Assembly (NCBI GenBank): GCA_025062105.1
Contig: JANXAQ010000236.1
Location: 1 to 57,993 of the forward strand
From: Thermoguttaceae bacterium
Lineage (GTDB): Bacteria > Planctomycetota > Planctomycetia > Pirellulales > Thermoguttaceae
DNA length: 57,993 bases
Reading direction: 5' to 3'
Shown here: positions 44,985 through 53,254 of the stretch, piece by piece
Layout of the letters: every line of letters starts with the position of its first letter
How positions within the stretch are numbered: the first letter of the stretch is position 1
Notes under the pieces: model-generated
Told to the model about the DNA's origin: nothing
The model's database searches: none
The model's input: the letters and a program-made list of their open reading frames with translations, nothing else
Program-made: the position numbers and the translations under genes

Positions 44985-45782
44985 ATGATACGCTTGACCA
45001 CACGTCGGATGCTTTGGGGGCTGGTAATTGGGGCGTTGGTGCTTGGGTGTTTGGACCTGCCCAAGGCGGAGGCCTATTGGCGGTATTGGAGATGGAGAGG
45101 CCCGGCCATGTGGACCTGCGGCTACGGCGACTGCTGGGATGGTTGCTGGTATCTGGGACTTCGGCGAGGTCCGATCCGTCGGCTTCTGTTTGGACGATAT
45201 CGCTGGTACTATGTTCCGGGTTGTTGCTATAGCCCCTGTTATGTAACCACTTGTTCGGTTTGCTGGTCGGTGCCCTGTTGCTGCTGGGATTCTTGCGATA
45301 CTGGGACGGTTGTGAGCAGTACGGTGCCGGTGGAGATCCAAGAGCCTACTGTACCTGAACACCCTGTGGAGGCAAAACCCATCTCCCCTACCCCTAAACC
45401 TGCCCAGGAACCTGAAGCGCCTTCCAAACTCCCTGGGCCTGGCGGTTCTTCGCCCACGCCTGCTCCTCCAATGCCGGGGCCTGGCCAGACATTTCACGAA
45501 CCCACTCGTTCTGACAGTGGTTTGCTAACTCTCTATGTACCGTACGACGCCAAGGTATTCATTAACGGCCTACCTACTCGGACCACAGGAAGCCGACGTC
45601 AGTATGTCTCTTATGGCCTGCTGCCGGGCTATCGGTACAAATATGAAGTCCGAGTAGAAATCATCAGGGAAGGTACCATCCTGGAAGAAACCAAGGTGGT
45701 GTACCTGACGGCGGGTAGTAAGGAGGCGTTAGCTTTTGGCTTTAATGTCCGGTCCGTCGAGGGCCTGGCCGTTCGCCCATAA
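44985..45782 (+). CDS. Secreted Cys/Trp/Tyr-rich protein with TIGR03000 domain
   Basis: A 265-residue secreted protein with the planctomycete-specific TIGR03000 domain, whose function is unknown. A signal peptide runs to about residue 30 (LWGLVIGALVLGCLDLPKAE). The next 75 residues are remarkably rich in Trp, Tyr, Arg, Gly and Cys (MWTCGYGDCWDGCWYLG and GCCYSPCYVTTCSVCW), suggesting a disulfide-rich surface module. A Pro/Thr/Glu linker spans about 110-175, and the TIGR03000 domain (LLTLYVPYDAKVFINGLPT, QYVSYGLLPGYRYKYEVRV) occupies about 180-255. TIGR03000 proteins are thought to be exported. TAGGAGGAG is placed ideally before the ATG. A strong hairpin with a T-rich tail follows the gene. Confidence 0.9.
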   Translation: MIRLTTRRMLWGLVIGALVLGCLDLPKAEAYWRYWRWRGPAMWTCGYGDCWDGCWYLGLRRGPIRRLLFGRYRWYYVPGCCYSPCYVTTCSVCWSVPCCCWDSCDTGTVVSSTVPVEIQEPTVPEHPVEAKPISPTPKPAQEPEAPSKLPGPGGSSPTPAPPMPGPGQTFHEPTRSDSGLLTLYVPYDAKVFINGLPTRTTGSRRQYVSYGLLPGYRYKYEVRVEIIREGTILEETKVVYLTAGSKEALAFGFNVRSVEGLAVRP

Positions 45783-45845
45783 CGTTACCGTTCTCCTTCC
45801 CAAGCAGCTGTATAATTTCTATAGCTGAGGGAGCCCTGGCGCCTA

Positions 45846-45878
45846 GCCGCTGCTGAGGCAGCACCGGAAAGCAGCGGC
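45846..45878 (+). other. Hairpin past the TIGR03000 gene
   Basis: GCCGCTGCT at 45846-45854 pairs perfectly with AGCAGCGGC at 45870-45878. No T-run follows, so it may stabilise the 3' end. Confidence 0.45.
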
Positions 45879-45899
45879 AAGGTACTGTTGCCAGAGCAT

Positions 45900-45937
45900 T
45901 GCCCCTTTTGCCAAGGCAGAAGGGGCATTGTATTTTT
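45900..45937 (+). terminator. Intrinsic terminator after the TIGR03000 gene
   Basis: TGCCCCTT (45900-45907) pairs with AAGGGGCA (45920-45927), and TTGTATTTTT follows. It lies only 15 bp before the radical SAM start codon, so that gene would need its own promoter or read-through. Confidence 0.6.
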
Positions 45938-45952
45938 GCATGAGGGTTGGAG

Positions 45953-47146
45953 ATGGTAGGGCGTTGGTTTTGGCGGCTAGTACGGCAGGTCTCACCGGGC
46001 TTACTGTGGAAGGCGGCTTATTTATGGGTATATAAGGGACTGCGCGCCGTAAGGGCGTTTCGGCGTCGGCAGCAGCGTGGCGAACTTTTTCCGCCGTTCT
46101 TATTTCTGTCGCTTACGAATGCTTGTAATCTTCGGTGCCGGGGTTGTTGGATCACGGCCCAAGGCACAAAACCGCAGTCTCTATCGGCCCAGCAAGTGGA
46201 CCGGATCATCCAGACTGGTAAACAGCGAAACGTGTATTTTTATACCTTACTCGGCGGCGAACCCTTTCTCTATCCTGATTTGCAAGGCCTACTTGGTCGG
46301 CATCCGGATTGCTACTTTCAGATCATTACTAACGGCCTGCTGGTGGACGATGGATGGGCTAGACGGCTTGCTGCATTGGGAAATGTGACCCTCTTGGTGA
46401 GCCTGGACGGTCTGGGCCAAGAAAACGACGAACGCCGGGGCCAAGGCACTGCGAAAGCTATTTTGGACTGTCTGGATCGGCTCCGTCGCCATCGGCTTTT
46501 GTTTGGCGTAGCGACGACAGTAACCTCGGCCAATTTTGGGCAAGTAACCGCCGACCAATATGTGAGCCAGTTAATCCGCCGGGGAGCCTTGTATTTGTGG
46601 TATTATGTCTATCGGCCGATGGGGCCTACTGCTCCGCCCGGCTGGTGCTTGGACCAGCAGCAGATGCTTCAGTTTCGCCGTCGGCTATTGGAACTGCGTC
46701 GGCGTCATCCGATTCTGATCGTCGATACCTATTGGGATGCCGAAGGCCGAGCTTTTTGCCCAGCTGCCGAAGGACTAGGATTTCACATCGGCCCTTTGGG
46801 AAGCATCGAACCTTGCCCGCCGCTTTCGTTTGCTTGTGAACAGTTTACCGACGGACTGGCCGATTTTGCCACCTTGCTGGAATCAAGCCAATTTTTGCGA
46901 CAGTTCCAGCAATTTGTTCACAGCAGAACCCGAGGTTGTGTGATTTTAGAACGGCCAGGAGAGTTGGCCGAATTCTTACAAAATAGCGCCGCACGAGACT
47001 ACAGCGGCCGGAATATGTTGGCTGAGCTGACTGCTGCTACTCCCCAGTGTAGTCATCATCTGCCCGGGCAGGAAATCCCTGAAGACAGTTGGTTTTACCG
47101 ACTACTGAAGCGTCGGCTGTTTTTCGGCCTGAGTGGTTACGGATGA
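45953..47146 (+). CDS. Radical SAM protein with SPASM-like cysteines
   Basis: A 397-residue radical SAM enzyme. The iron-sulfur motif C-x3-C-x2-C is CNLRCRGCW near residue 58, followed by the typical LLGGEPFLYPDL glycine-rich SAM-binding stretch and TNGLLVDDGWARRLAAL. The C-terminal part holds several cysteines (CPAAEG, IEPCPPLSFACEQF, RGCVIL, PQCSHH) consistent with an auxiliary-cluster SPASM-like domain. The substrate is unknown. The N-terminal 45 residues are basic and hydrophobic and could contact the membrane. ATG 45953 is chosen with GAGG nine bases upstream, over a TTG six bases earlier. It stands between two sulfatase genes, but its motif is not that of the anaerobic sulfatase-maturating enzymes. 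Confidence 0.85.
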   Translation: MVGRWFWRLVRQVSPGLLWKAAYLWVYKGLRAVRAFRRRQQRGELFPPFLFLSLTNACNLRCRGCWITAQGTKPQSLSAQQVDRIIQTGKQRNVYFYTLLGGEPFLYPDLQGLLGRHPDCYFQIITNGLLVDDGWARRLAALGNVTLLVSLDGLGQENDERRGQGTAKAILDCLDRLRRHRLLFGVATTVTSANFGQVTADQYVSQLIRRGALYLWYYVYRPMGPTAPPGWCLDQQQMLQFRRRLLELRRRHPILIVDTYWDAEGRAFCPAAEGLGFHIGPLGSIEPCPPLSFACEQFTDGLADFATLLESSQFLRQFQQFVHSRTRGCVILERPGELAEFLQNSAARDYSGRNMLAELTAATPQCSHHLPGQEIPEDSWFYRLLKRRLFFGLSGYG

Positions 47147-47360
47147 TGTTTGTTAAGCTTCGGACAACCCAATGGAAACGTTAACAAATGGAAACGTCCA
47201 GCCCAGTCGAGTAACATCTTTAGAATCTGCTATTTGAAGACACTGGGTTATTTAGGAAAACAAATGTTGGAAAATCTGGGAAACCTCCTTGGATAGTCTC
47301 ATCTATTTCCTCAGGTTCTCCAAATTTAATGACTCCTCCCTTCGGCTGAAAAATTCCACA
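47147..47360. other. Short spacer after the radical SAM gene
   Basis: Contains a direct repeat of TGGAAACGT near 47172-47197. No gene recognised. Confidence 0.3.
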
Positions 47361-47662
47361 GAACCTCTGCAAAATCCTGAACGTAGAGGGAACTTCATCA
47401 ACATTTAATTCGGGAGGAATTAGCCCCCCTCATTTAAAGCCCCATTGGCTCTGTTGAAAGGTTGTCCGCAGTCTGGAGAGATTTTGCCCATACTGTAGGC
47501 TTTGGCTTCAGTTTTGGTGGGTTTAGGCCTCCGAGCGAAAAAGGTTTCAACAGAGCCAGACCCACTCTATGGAAGTTTCTCGCAATGCTAACAACCCTAT
47601 AAATTGCGTTAGAGGTGAAAGGGTCCAAAATGGCGAAAAAATATTTCCTTTCAATTATGCAG
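47361..47662. repeat. Family B element interrupted by a family D element
   Basis: GAACCTCTGCAAAATCCTG starts the left part. After the D copy the B interior resumes (TGCTAACAACCCTATAAAT) and runs to TTTCAATTATGCAG, where the next family A copy cuts it. Confidence 0.8.
47447..47557. mobile_element. Family D element inside family B
   Basis: 111 bp, GGCTCTGTTGAAAGGTTG to AAGGTTTCAACAGAGCC. The 9-bp flanks AGCCCCATT and AGACCCACT agree at 7 of 9 positions. Confidence 0.88.
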
Positions 47663-47809
47663 CTCGACTTTTGTCATTTTTTCTAACTTGTTTCGCCTCC
47701 AGGAGTTAGGGCGAGCGCTCCTTTTGCGCCGGCAATTTCCTAACGCCAATAATTACAGGGACGTTGGTTTTCCCATTTTTCGGCAATGGCAAAATTGGCA
47801 AAAGTCGAG
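47663..47809. repeat. Family A element
   Basis: CTCGACTTTTGTCATTTTTT to AAATTGGCAAAAGTCGAG. The right flank CTTAG is not repeated on the left. Confidence 0.85.
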
Positions 47810-47813
47810 CTTA

Positions 47814-47970
47814 GAGGCTGTCCTAAAATTGGGATTTGAGCGGTTTCCCATGCGTTTTGGCCGACCGGCTCCTACACTCGACACTTCTTAACAACAGGAA
47901 TTTCCGGGATTCTGGGGCATTGAGGAAGTAAACCTTTTTTCATTATGGTAAATATTTTTCAGACAGCCTC
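47814..47970. repeat. Family C element, TSD TTA
   Basis: GAGGCTGTCCTAAAATTG to TTTTCAGACAGCCTC, flanked by TTA at 47811-47813 and 47971-47973. Confidence 0.88.
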
Positions 47971-47977
47971 TTAGGAA

Positions 47978-48203
47978 CTTGACTTTTGCCATTTTCTGTA
48001 AATTCTTTTATTTCAAGGATTTAGGTTTTAAGGACTGTTTGTTCATCGGATTTCCTAACTCCAATATCTTCAAAGGGTTAGCATATCCAAAGGGGGCTAG
48101 CCCCTGAACATTGGCAAAAGTCGAGTTAGGAATTACGTGGACGAAAGGGGACGTCTCATTTTCTGGCGACGAAACAAGTTATGGAAATTGACAAATGTCG
48201 CGA
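47978..48203. repeat. Family A2 element (TSD TTAGGAA) beside an A fragment
   Basis: 47978-48125 is complete (CTTGACTTTTGCCATTTTC to ACATTGGCAAAAGTCGAG) with TTAGGAA at 47971-47977 and 48126-48132. 48126-48203 is the right half of another family A copy that it landed in. Confidence 0.85.
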
Positions 48204-48295
48204 TTTAGGAGCCTCTAACAAAACGAAACTTCACAGAGCCGTCTGGGCTCCCATGCCGCGCATAAAAAGAAACAAGCTCATTTTATGAAACGCGT

Positions 48296-49918
48296 TTATT
48301 CTTGCTTGTGAACGGTGGGCTGGAGAAGCAAGGGGCGGCCAGGTTGCCAATCCCACCGGAGATCGCCCGGCTGGAGCTGTCCTGGCTCTCGGCAACCGAT
48401 GCCTTTTTGCCCAGTGGCGGAGTCGCCTAGCTCGGCTCGAATCTTGTCGGCCAGGGTTTGGATTTTAGCGACGATCTCTGGGTGTTGGTCCGCCAGATTC
48501 GTGGTTTCGCCCGGATCGGTCTGCAAATCAAATAGGGCTAAGCCGATTTCGGCGGTTTTGTAGGGAGCAGGGGTGCCCCCTGTGCCTCCTGGTTGACCGG
48601 CCAGAGTCTGATATTTATGGGGAAAATGGAGTTTCCATCGGCCCATGCGCACTGCTTGCAGATGCCGGCCCCAATAAAAGTAATAGGCTTCCTGAGGGCT
48701 TGGGGTATCGGCTGGGCCAACCAGAAGCGGCCAAATATTTCTCCCATCGATTGGCTCCGGAGGTAGCTCCGCACCAACCAAGAAAGCTACGGTCGGTAGG
48801 ATGTCGATGGTCATAGCAGGGCTGTGGCATTGGGTGCCGGCCGGGATCACCCCAGGCCACCAGAAAATGGCCGGCACACGCACGCCCCCTTCAAAAGTAG
48901 TGCCTTTGCCTTCCCGCAACGGGCCGGCGGAACCGGCATGATCACCATAGGAAAGCCAGGGACCATTGTCCGAGCTAAAAAAGACAAGTGTCTTTTTTCC
49001 CAGTCCTTGTTTTTCCAGCGCCCGGAGGATCTGCCCGACCGACCAATCTATTTCCATCATCACATCGGCAAACAGCCCCCGTCCACTTTTACCACGGAAC
49101 TGGTCCGAGACAGCCAACGGCACATGAACCATCGTATGCGCTAGATAGAGAAAAAACGGTTGGTCTTGATTGGTTTGGATAAACTGAACGGCCCGCTCGG
49201 TATATCGGCGTGTAAGCTGCTGTTGGTCTTCGGCGGTTAGATCCGTATCCACAATCCGCTCATCTTCCAACAGCGGAAGCGGTGGATAGTTTTTACCTGC
49301 TGTCGGATGGTGGGGCCACATATCATTGGAATAGGGCAGGCCGAAGTAGTGGTCGAATCCATGACGGGTGGGGAGAAATTTTGGATGGTGGCCCAGGTGC
49401 CATTTACCCACACAGCAGGTTGCATAACCTTTACTTTTGAGCAGTTCAGCGATGGTCGTTTCCCGCTCGGCAATGCCATGGACTGCTCGGTGGTTCAGAG
49501 CCCCATGAATGCCGATCCGCACGTTATAACAGCCGGTCAGTAAACTGGCCCGGGAGGCCGAACAAACAGCTTGGCTGACATAAAAATTGGTGAAAATTCG
49601 TCCCTCCTTAGCCAAACGGTCCAGATGAGGAGTCGGATAGTCTTTGGCCCCGAATGATCCAATATCGGCATAGCCCATGTCGTCCATGAAGATGATCACA
49701 ATATTGGGTTTGGTTTGGGGAGGTGGAGGCAAAGGGGTTTGGTTGGCAAGAAGATCAGACAGCATCGACTCAGCTGCAAACGTTCCCACACAAACATAAA
49801 CCCCAACCATCCAAAAAACTATCTCCGTTCCCATGCACCATCCCCATATCTGCTGGAAAGCACCACCTAAGTTTCTTTCTGGATATTGAGTAGGGTTTTG
49901 TTTAGGTTTTTGTTGCAT
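48296..49918 (-). CDS. Secreted sulfatase
   Basis: A 540-residue arylsulfatase-family protein. The signal-like hydrophobic stretch (IVFWMVGVYVCVGTFAAES) is near residues 33-51, and the catalytic domain starts near 71 (PNIVIIFMDDMGYADIGSFG) with two aspartates for the metal. The active-site motif is CSASR (C-x-A-x-R), of the Ser/Ala-type variant in which cysteine is oxidised to formylglycine. Other family motifs are GKWHLGHHPKFLPTRHGFDH, SDNGPWLSYGDHAGSAGPLREGKG near the middle and WPGVIPAG. AGGAGG is seven bases before the ATG. It probably removes sulfate from polysaccharides outside the cytoplasm. The substrate cannot be inferred. It stands alone in the window, 1.1 kb from the radical SAM gene. 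Confidence 0.94.
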   Translation of the reverse strand: MQQKPKQNPTQYPERNLGGAFQQIWGWCMGTEIVFWMVGVYVCVGTFAAESMLSDLLANQTPLPPPPQTKPNIVIIFMDDMGYADIGSFGAKDYPTPHLDRLAKEGRIFTNFYVSQAVCSASRASLLTGCYNVRIGIHGALNHRAVHGIAERETTIAELLKSKGYATCCVGKWHLGHHPKFLPTRHGFDHYFGLPYSNDMWPHHPTAGKNYPPLPLLEDERIVDTDLTAEDQQQLTRRYTERAVQFIQTNQDQPFFLYLAHTMVHVPLAVSDQFRGKSGRGLFADVMMEIDWSVGQILRALEKQGLGKKTLVFFSSDNGPWLSYGDHAGSAGPLREGKGTTFEGGVRVPAIFWWPGVIPAGTQCHSPAMTIDILPTVAFLVGAELPPEPIDGRNIWPLLVGPADTPSPQEAYYFYWGRHLQAVRMGRWKLHFPHKYQTLAGQPGGTGGTPAPYKTAEIGLALFDLQTDPGETTNLADQHPEIVAKIQTLADKIRAELGDSATGQKGIGCREPGQLQPGDLRWDWQPGRPLLLQPTVHKQE

Positions 49919-50552
49919 GGTTCAGCCTCCTGGGCAAAACTGCTGCTTGCTACTGTAGCAGCTCTGACGGCAAGAGGCAACCGGCTGTTTAGCTAGGAAA
50001 GGGTATTTCGATAGGAAAGGCTATCTTGTGCCAGAGGGGAAATCAGGTAACTAGGAAGCGGTGGCCTTAGGATGGCAGTCGCCACTTTGGATGCGGAAGC
50101 ATCCTTCAGAACTTCTCTGGTTTAATAGGGAGGGTTAATTTTGTGATCTGTTTAGCTGGACAGGGGCAGATTGCTACTCCCCAGTTCCCCATTTCCTTTC
50201 TCTTGCTCTTTCCACCAACAGGAACAAGAAGCGACGTATTCCAGAGCCAGGGCTATGGCTCTCTGGGGGAATTTAGCTCTGCAAAACCGGAAGTAACATC
50301 AATAGGTTCTGTGCAAATCTGGATTTCGGAGGGTAAGAGCTTGTTTGGGTCTAGTATTTTTGCCCAATCGACCCATAGCCACCCACGGTTAACAGATAGA
50401 TTTCCCTGGTTACCAGATAGATTTTTTGAAGAAATTGTGGTTAAATTAATTTTGGAGCGTGTTGAAGCTGCTAATAGGGGTGGGCAGGCTCGTACGGCAA
50501 TTTGCGTTTTCGCCGAAACTTTTCAAACCTTGGTGGTGCAAGGGGGCGGCGT
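49919..50552. other. Divergent region with short repeats
   Basis: Lies between the start codons of the leftward sulfatase and the rightward GYF protein. 50228-50265 is the GAAGCGACGTATTCCAG hairpin motif; near 50390-50432 two direct repeats (GGTTAACAGATAGATTT and GGTTACCAGATAGATTT) could be an operator. No gene is recognised. Confidence 0.4.
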
Positions 50553-52124
50553 ATGGCTGAGCAGTGGTTCTGCAAATTGGCCGGTGTGGTTACTGGCCCC
50601 TTGAAAGCCTCGGAACTACGGGCATTAGCTCAAGCAGGCAAACTGAGCCCAGAGGATTTGGTTCGCCAAGGAGAAGACGGTCCGTGGATAGCAGCGCGGA
50701 ATGTGCGTGGTTTGTTCGGCTCTGCTGCCCAGAGACCAGCAGAGCCTTCTACACCGGAAAAATCTTCGGGAAGCCAGACTGTCCAGGTTTCTGGGAGCAA
50801 GGAGCGGCGGAGCACCGCTTCGAAGCAACCTAAGATCGCTTCGGCCACCTGGGAGGAGAAACCCAAGGCGACGGGATTGCCAACTCCACCTCGGACTCAG
50901 GTTCCTCCTCTGCCTGGCAACTGGCCTAGTTCTGCCCTCGCCTCCCAGACGGCACAATCCTCTTCAGCCGATGTGGAGTTAGGCTTGCCAATGGATTCGG
51001 TTTCTTCTTCCTCGGTAGATATCGGAGGTTCTAAAGGAGCCACCCCGGCAGCCCAACCTGTGCCCTTGCCAGAACTGCACAAAACACGGCAACTACAGAA
51101 TAATTTGTGGATGATCGCCGTCTTGGCTGGGACAGCAGTGCTGCTGTTGGTGGTGGTGGTTTTGTTGGTAAGTGGTGTGATCTCTGTGGGCGATAGGCCG
51201 CAGGTGGGCCGCAAAAAAGCCTCTGAGCCTCCCAAATCAGCTGGCATTCCTCAGGCTGCCGAATCTTCCGAAACTTCAGAAATCTCTTGGGTGGACGCTT
51301 CGAGAAAGGCGATTCGGCGGGCAGGCACTTCAGTGCGAGTGGCTTCGGTGCGAGTAGCTGAGCCTCCGGCCGCCTGGAACCTCACGCCCGGCGAATATCT
51401 CCTGGTAGAGATCCAGATCAAAAATCAGGCGGAAGAAAAACTTCTTACCTTTAGGGGATGGCAGCGGGGGGGACCGAATGGTACCCTACTGAAGCTTACC
51501 GATAACAAGGGGAACACCTATTCCCAGATCCCCCCTGCTTCTCCGATGAACCAGGAACAGGCAGAATCAGTAGAACGGCTTCCGCCTGGCCACTCCCACT
51601 CCGAAACGCTGGTCTTTTCCTCCCCTGCCAAGATAGAAGAAATTGAATACCTCCGATTGGAACTGCCCGGCTGGGCATTTCCGAAAGAAAAATTTGATCC
51701 GTTCCGCTTCCAGATTCCTGCAAAGATGATTCGCATCGGAGAGCAGTCTGCAGGTCCTCTGAGCAAAGCCGAGGATCTTTTCGGACCGAGTTTGCCGTCC
51801 CCCTCTATGCCCAAAGAGCAACCTCCGGAAGGAAAACAGGAGCCTCCCCCTATTCCCCAACCGAAAAAAGACCCTGGCCAGGAGGAATTTGAGCAGCTTC
51901 TGAAACAACTGGAAAAGGAGGAAAAAGCTTCTCCCTCTCCGGAAAAAGAAAAAGCTCCTCCGAACTCCTCAGCTTCACAGGAACAAATGCCCGAAAGCAC
52001 GGAAAAAGCTCCTTCCGATTCCAAGCCCTCGAAATCCTCTGGCTCCCGGCTCCCAGGGCAAGATATCATGGATCAGTTGGATACTCCCGTTCCCCCGAAA
52101 CGCTCTTCGCAGGAGAAAGACTGA
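50553..52124 (+). CDS. GYF-domain membrane protein
   Basis: A 523-residue protein. It begins with a GYF_2-like domain (residues 3-55: WFCKLAGVVTGPLKASELRA, AQAGKLSPEDLVRQGEDGPW), known in bacteria as a small module in membrane-associated proteins. A Ser/Pro/Gln-rich linker leads to a single transmembrane helix near 182-205 (IAVLAGTAVLLLVVVVLLVSG). A periplasmic or surface domain follows (about 245-410), with beta-strand-like segments such as VRVAEPPAAWNLTPGEYLLV, and then a Lys/Glu/Pro/Ser-rich, probably disordered tail. Function unknown. AAGGGGG is eight bases before the ATG. Its TGA overlaps the next ATG by one base, so it is coupled to the SMP-30 gene. Confidence 0.83.
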   Translation: MAEQWFCKLAGVVTGPLKASELRALAQAGKLSPEDLVRQGEDGPWIAARNVRGLFGSAAQRPAEPSTPEKSSGSQTVQVSGSKERRSTASKQPKIASATWEEKPKATGLPTPPRTQVPPLPGNWPSSALASQTAQSSSADVELGLPMDSVSSSSVDIGGSKGATPAAQPVPLPELHKTRQLQNNLWMIAVLAGTAVLLLVVVVLLVSGVISVGDRPQVGRKKASEPPKSAGIPQAAESSETSEISWVDASRKAIRRAGTSVRVASVRVAEPPAAWNLTPGEYLLVEIQIKNQAEEKLLTFRGWQRGGPNGTLLKLTDNKGNTYSQIPPASPMNQEQAESVERLPPGHSHSETLVFSSPAKIEEIEYLRLELPGWAFPKEKFDPFRFQIPAKMIRIGEQSAGPLSKAEDLFGPSLPSPSMPKEQPPEGKQEPPPIPQPKKDPGQEEFEQLLKQLEKEEKASPSPEKEKAPPNSSASQEQMPESTEKAPSDSKPSKSSGSRLPGQDIMDQLDTPVPPKRSSQEKD

Positions 52125-53098
52125 TGCCACCCGTGGTGCGATTTGGGCGATATAAATACAAGGTAAATAGGTTTCTCTTTAAGCTGGTATGGTGGGCCTA
52201 CGGAGCTAGTTTAGGATGGTGGATGGCGGCTGGTTTCGGCTTGGCTGCTGAGCCGAGCCCAGTGGTGGCCTCCGGCGCCAAGCTGGAAAAACTGGCGGAT
52301 GGCTTCCGTTTTACCGAAGGGCCGGCCGCCGACAGCCAAGGCAACCTCTTCTTCACCGACCAGCCCAACGACCGCATCCTCTGCTGGACGGTTGAAGGCA
52401 AACTCCGGACCTTTTTACAACCGGCTGGACGAGCCAATGGCCTATATTTCGACGCCCAAGGCAATCTCTGGGCTTGCGCCGACGCCGAAAATCAACTCTG
52501 GTGCATTAACCCCCAGGGCAAAGTTACTGTAGTGGTCAAGGATTTTGAAGGCAAACGCCTCAATGGGCCCAACGACCTATGGATTCGGCCCGACGGCGGC
52601 CTATACTTTTCCGATCCATTCTACCGCCGGCCGTATTGGAAACACACTACCAAAGAAATTGACATCGAAGGCGTCTATTTCCTTTCAGCGGACCGAAAAC
52701 AGCTTCGTCGAGTGGCCGACGATTTGGTCCGGCCCAACGGCCTGGTCGGTACCCCTGAGGGCACCTTCCTGTATGTGGCCGACATCGGTGCCGGAAAAAC
52801 TTATCGCTACCGGATTCAGCCCGACGGTACACTGACCGACAAAACCCTCTTCTGCCAGATGGGTTCCGACGGAATGACCATTGACGAACAAGGCAATGTC
52901 TATCTGACCGGGAAAGGAGTCTTTGTCTTTAGTCCGGAGGGCAAGCAGATCGAACATATCCAGGTGCCGGAGCCATGGACCGCGAATGTCTGTTTTGGCG
53001 GCCCGGATCGCAAACAACTATTCATTACCGCTTCTACCGCTTTGTATCGGCTCCGGATGAAAGTGGCCGGCCCGGGCACCCGCTGGCTTCAACAGTAG
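52124..53098 (+). CDS. SMP-30/gluconolactonase-like secreted protein
   Basis: A 324-residue protein of the SMP-30/gluconolactonase/LRE family, a six-bladed beta-propeller with a calcium site that often opens sugar lactones. A signal peptide lies near residues 18-42 (LVWWAYGASLGWWMAAGFGL). The propeller repeats are seen as FTEGPAADSQGNLFFTD, RANGLYFDAQGNLWACADAE, LNGPNDLWIRPDGGLYFSDP, and LVRPNGLVGTPEGTFLYVAD, each with the NG or PND segment of the metal site. The start ATG shares its A with the TGA of the GYF gene, implying one transcript. The true substrate is unknown; lactonase activity is an inference from the fold. Confidence 0.9.
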   Translation: MPPVVRFGRYKYKVNRFLFKLVWWAYGASLGWWMAAGFGLAAEPSPVVASGAKLEKLADGFRFTEGPAADSQGNLFFTDQPNDRILCWTVEGKLRTFLQPAGRANGLYFDAQGNLWACADAENQLWCINPQGKVTVVVKDFEGKRLNGPNDLWIRPDGGLYFSDPFYRRPYWKHTTKEIDIEGVYFLSADRKQLRRVADDLVRPNGLVGTPEGTFLYVADIGAGKTYRYRIQPDGTLTDKTLFCQMGSDGMTIDEQGNVYLTGKGVFVFSPEGKQIEHIQVPEPWTANVCFGGPDRKQLFITASTALYRLRMKVAGPGTRWLQQ

Positions 53099-53134
53099 GC
53101 AGAAGCCCTCGGGGTCCTCAGGAGAGTGGCGAAG

Positions 53135-53254
53135 ATGGAAGCCGGACCCAACGCCACTTCCATCAGCACCCCCTGCACCGCCACCGCCGCAAGCCGAGTG
53201 GCGAAGATGCAAACGGCGGGCAAACGCTACCCCCCACAGGTAGAAGCCCTTTAG
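53135..53254 (+). CDS. Possible short ORF or decayed extension downstream of the SMP-30 gene
   Basis: A 39-residue open frame (MEAGPNATSISTPC start) whose reading frame extends upstream to directly after the SMP-30 stop without another stop, so it could also be an old C-terminal extension cut off by a single TAG. The stretch RVAKM occurs twice (in the upstream reading and at residues 21-25), matching two direct repeats GAGTGGCGAAGATG at about 53124 and 53195. AGGAG lies 11 bases before the ATG. Weak evidence either way. Confidence 0.3.
   Translation: MEAGPNATSISTPCTATAASRVAKMQTAGKRYPPQVEAL

Noticed and set aside
45953..47146. Radical SAM protein as an anaerobic sulfatase-maturating enzyme, because it lies between two sulfatase genes
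   Set aside because: The cluster motif is followed by GCW rather than the YCFY-like motif of those enzymes, and the C-terminal cysteine pattern differs; the neighbourhood alone is not enough.
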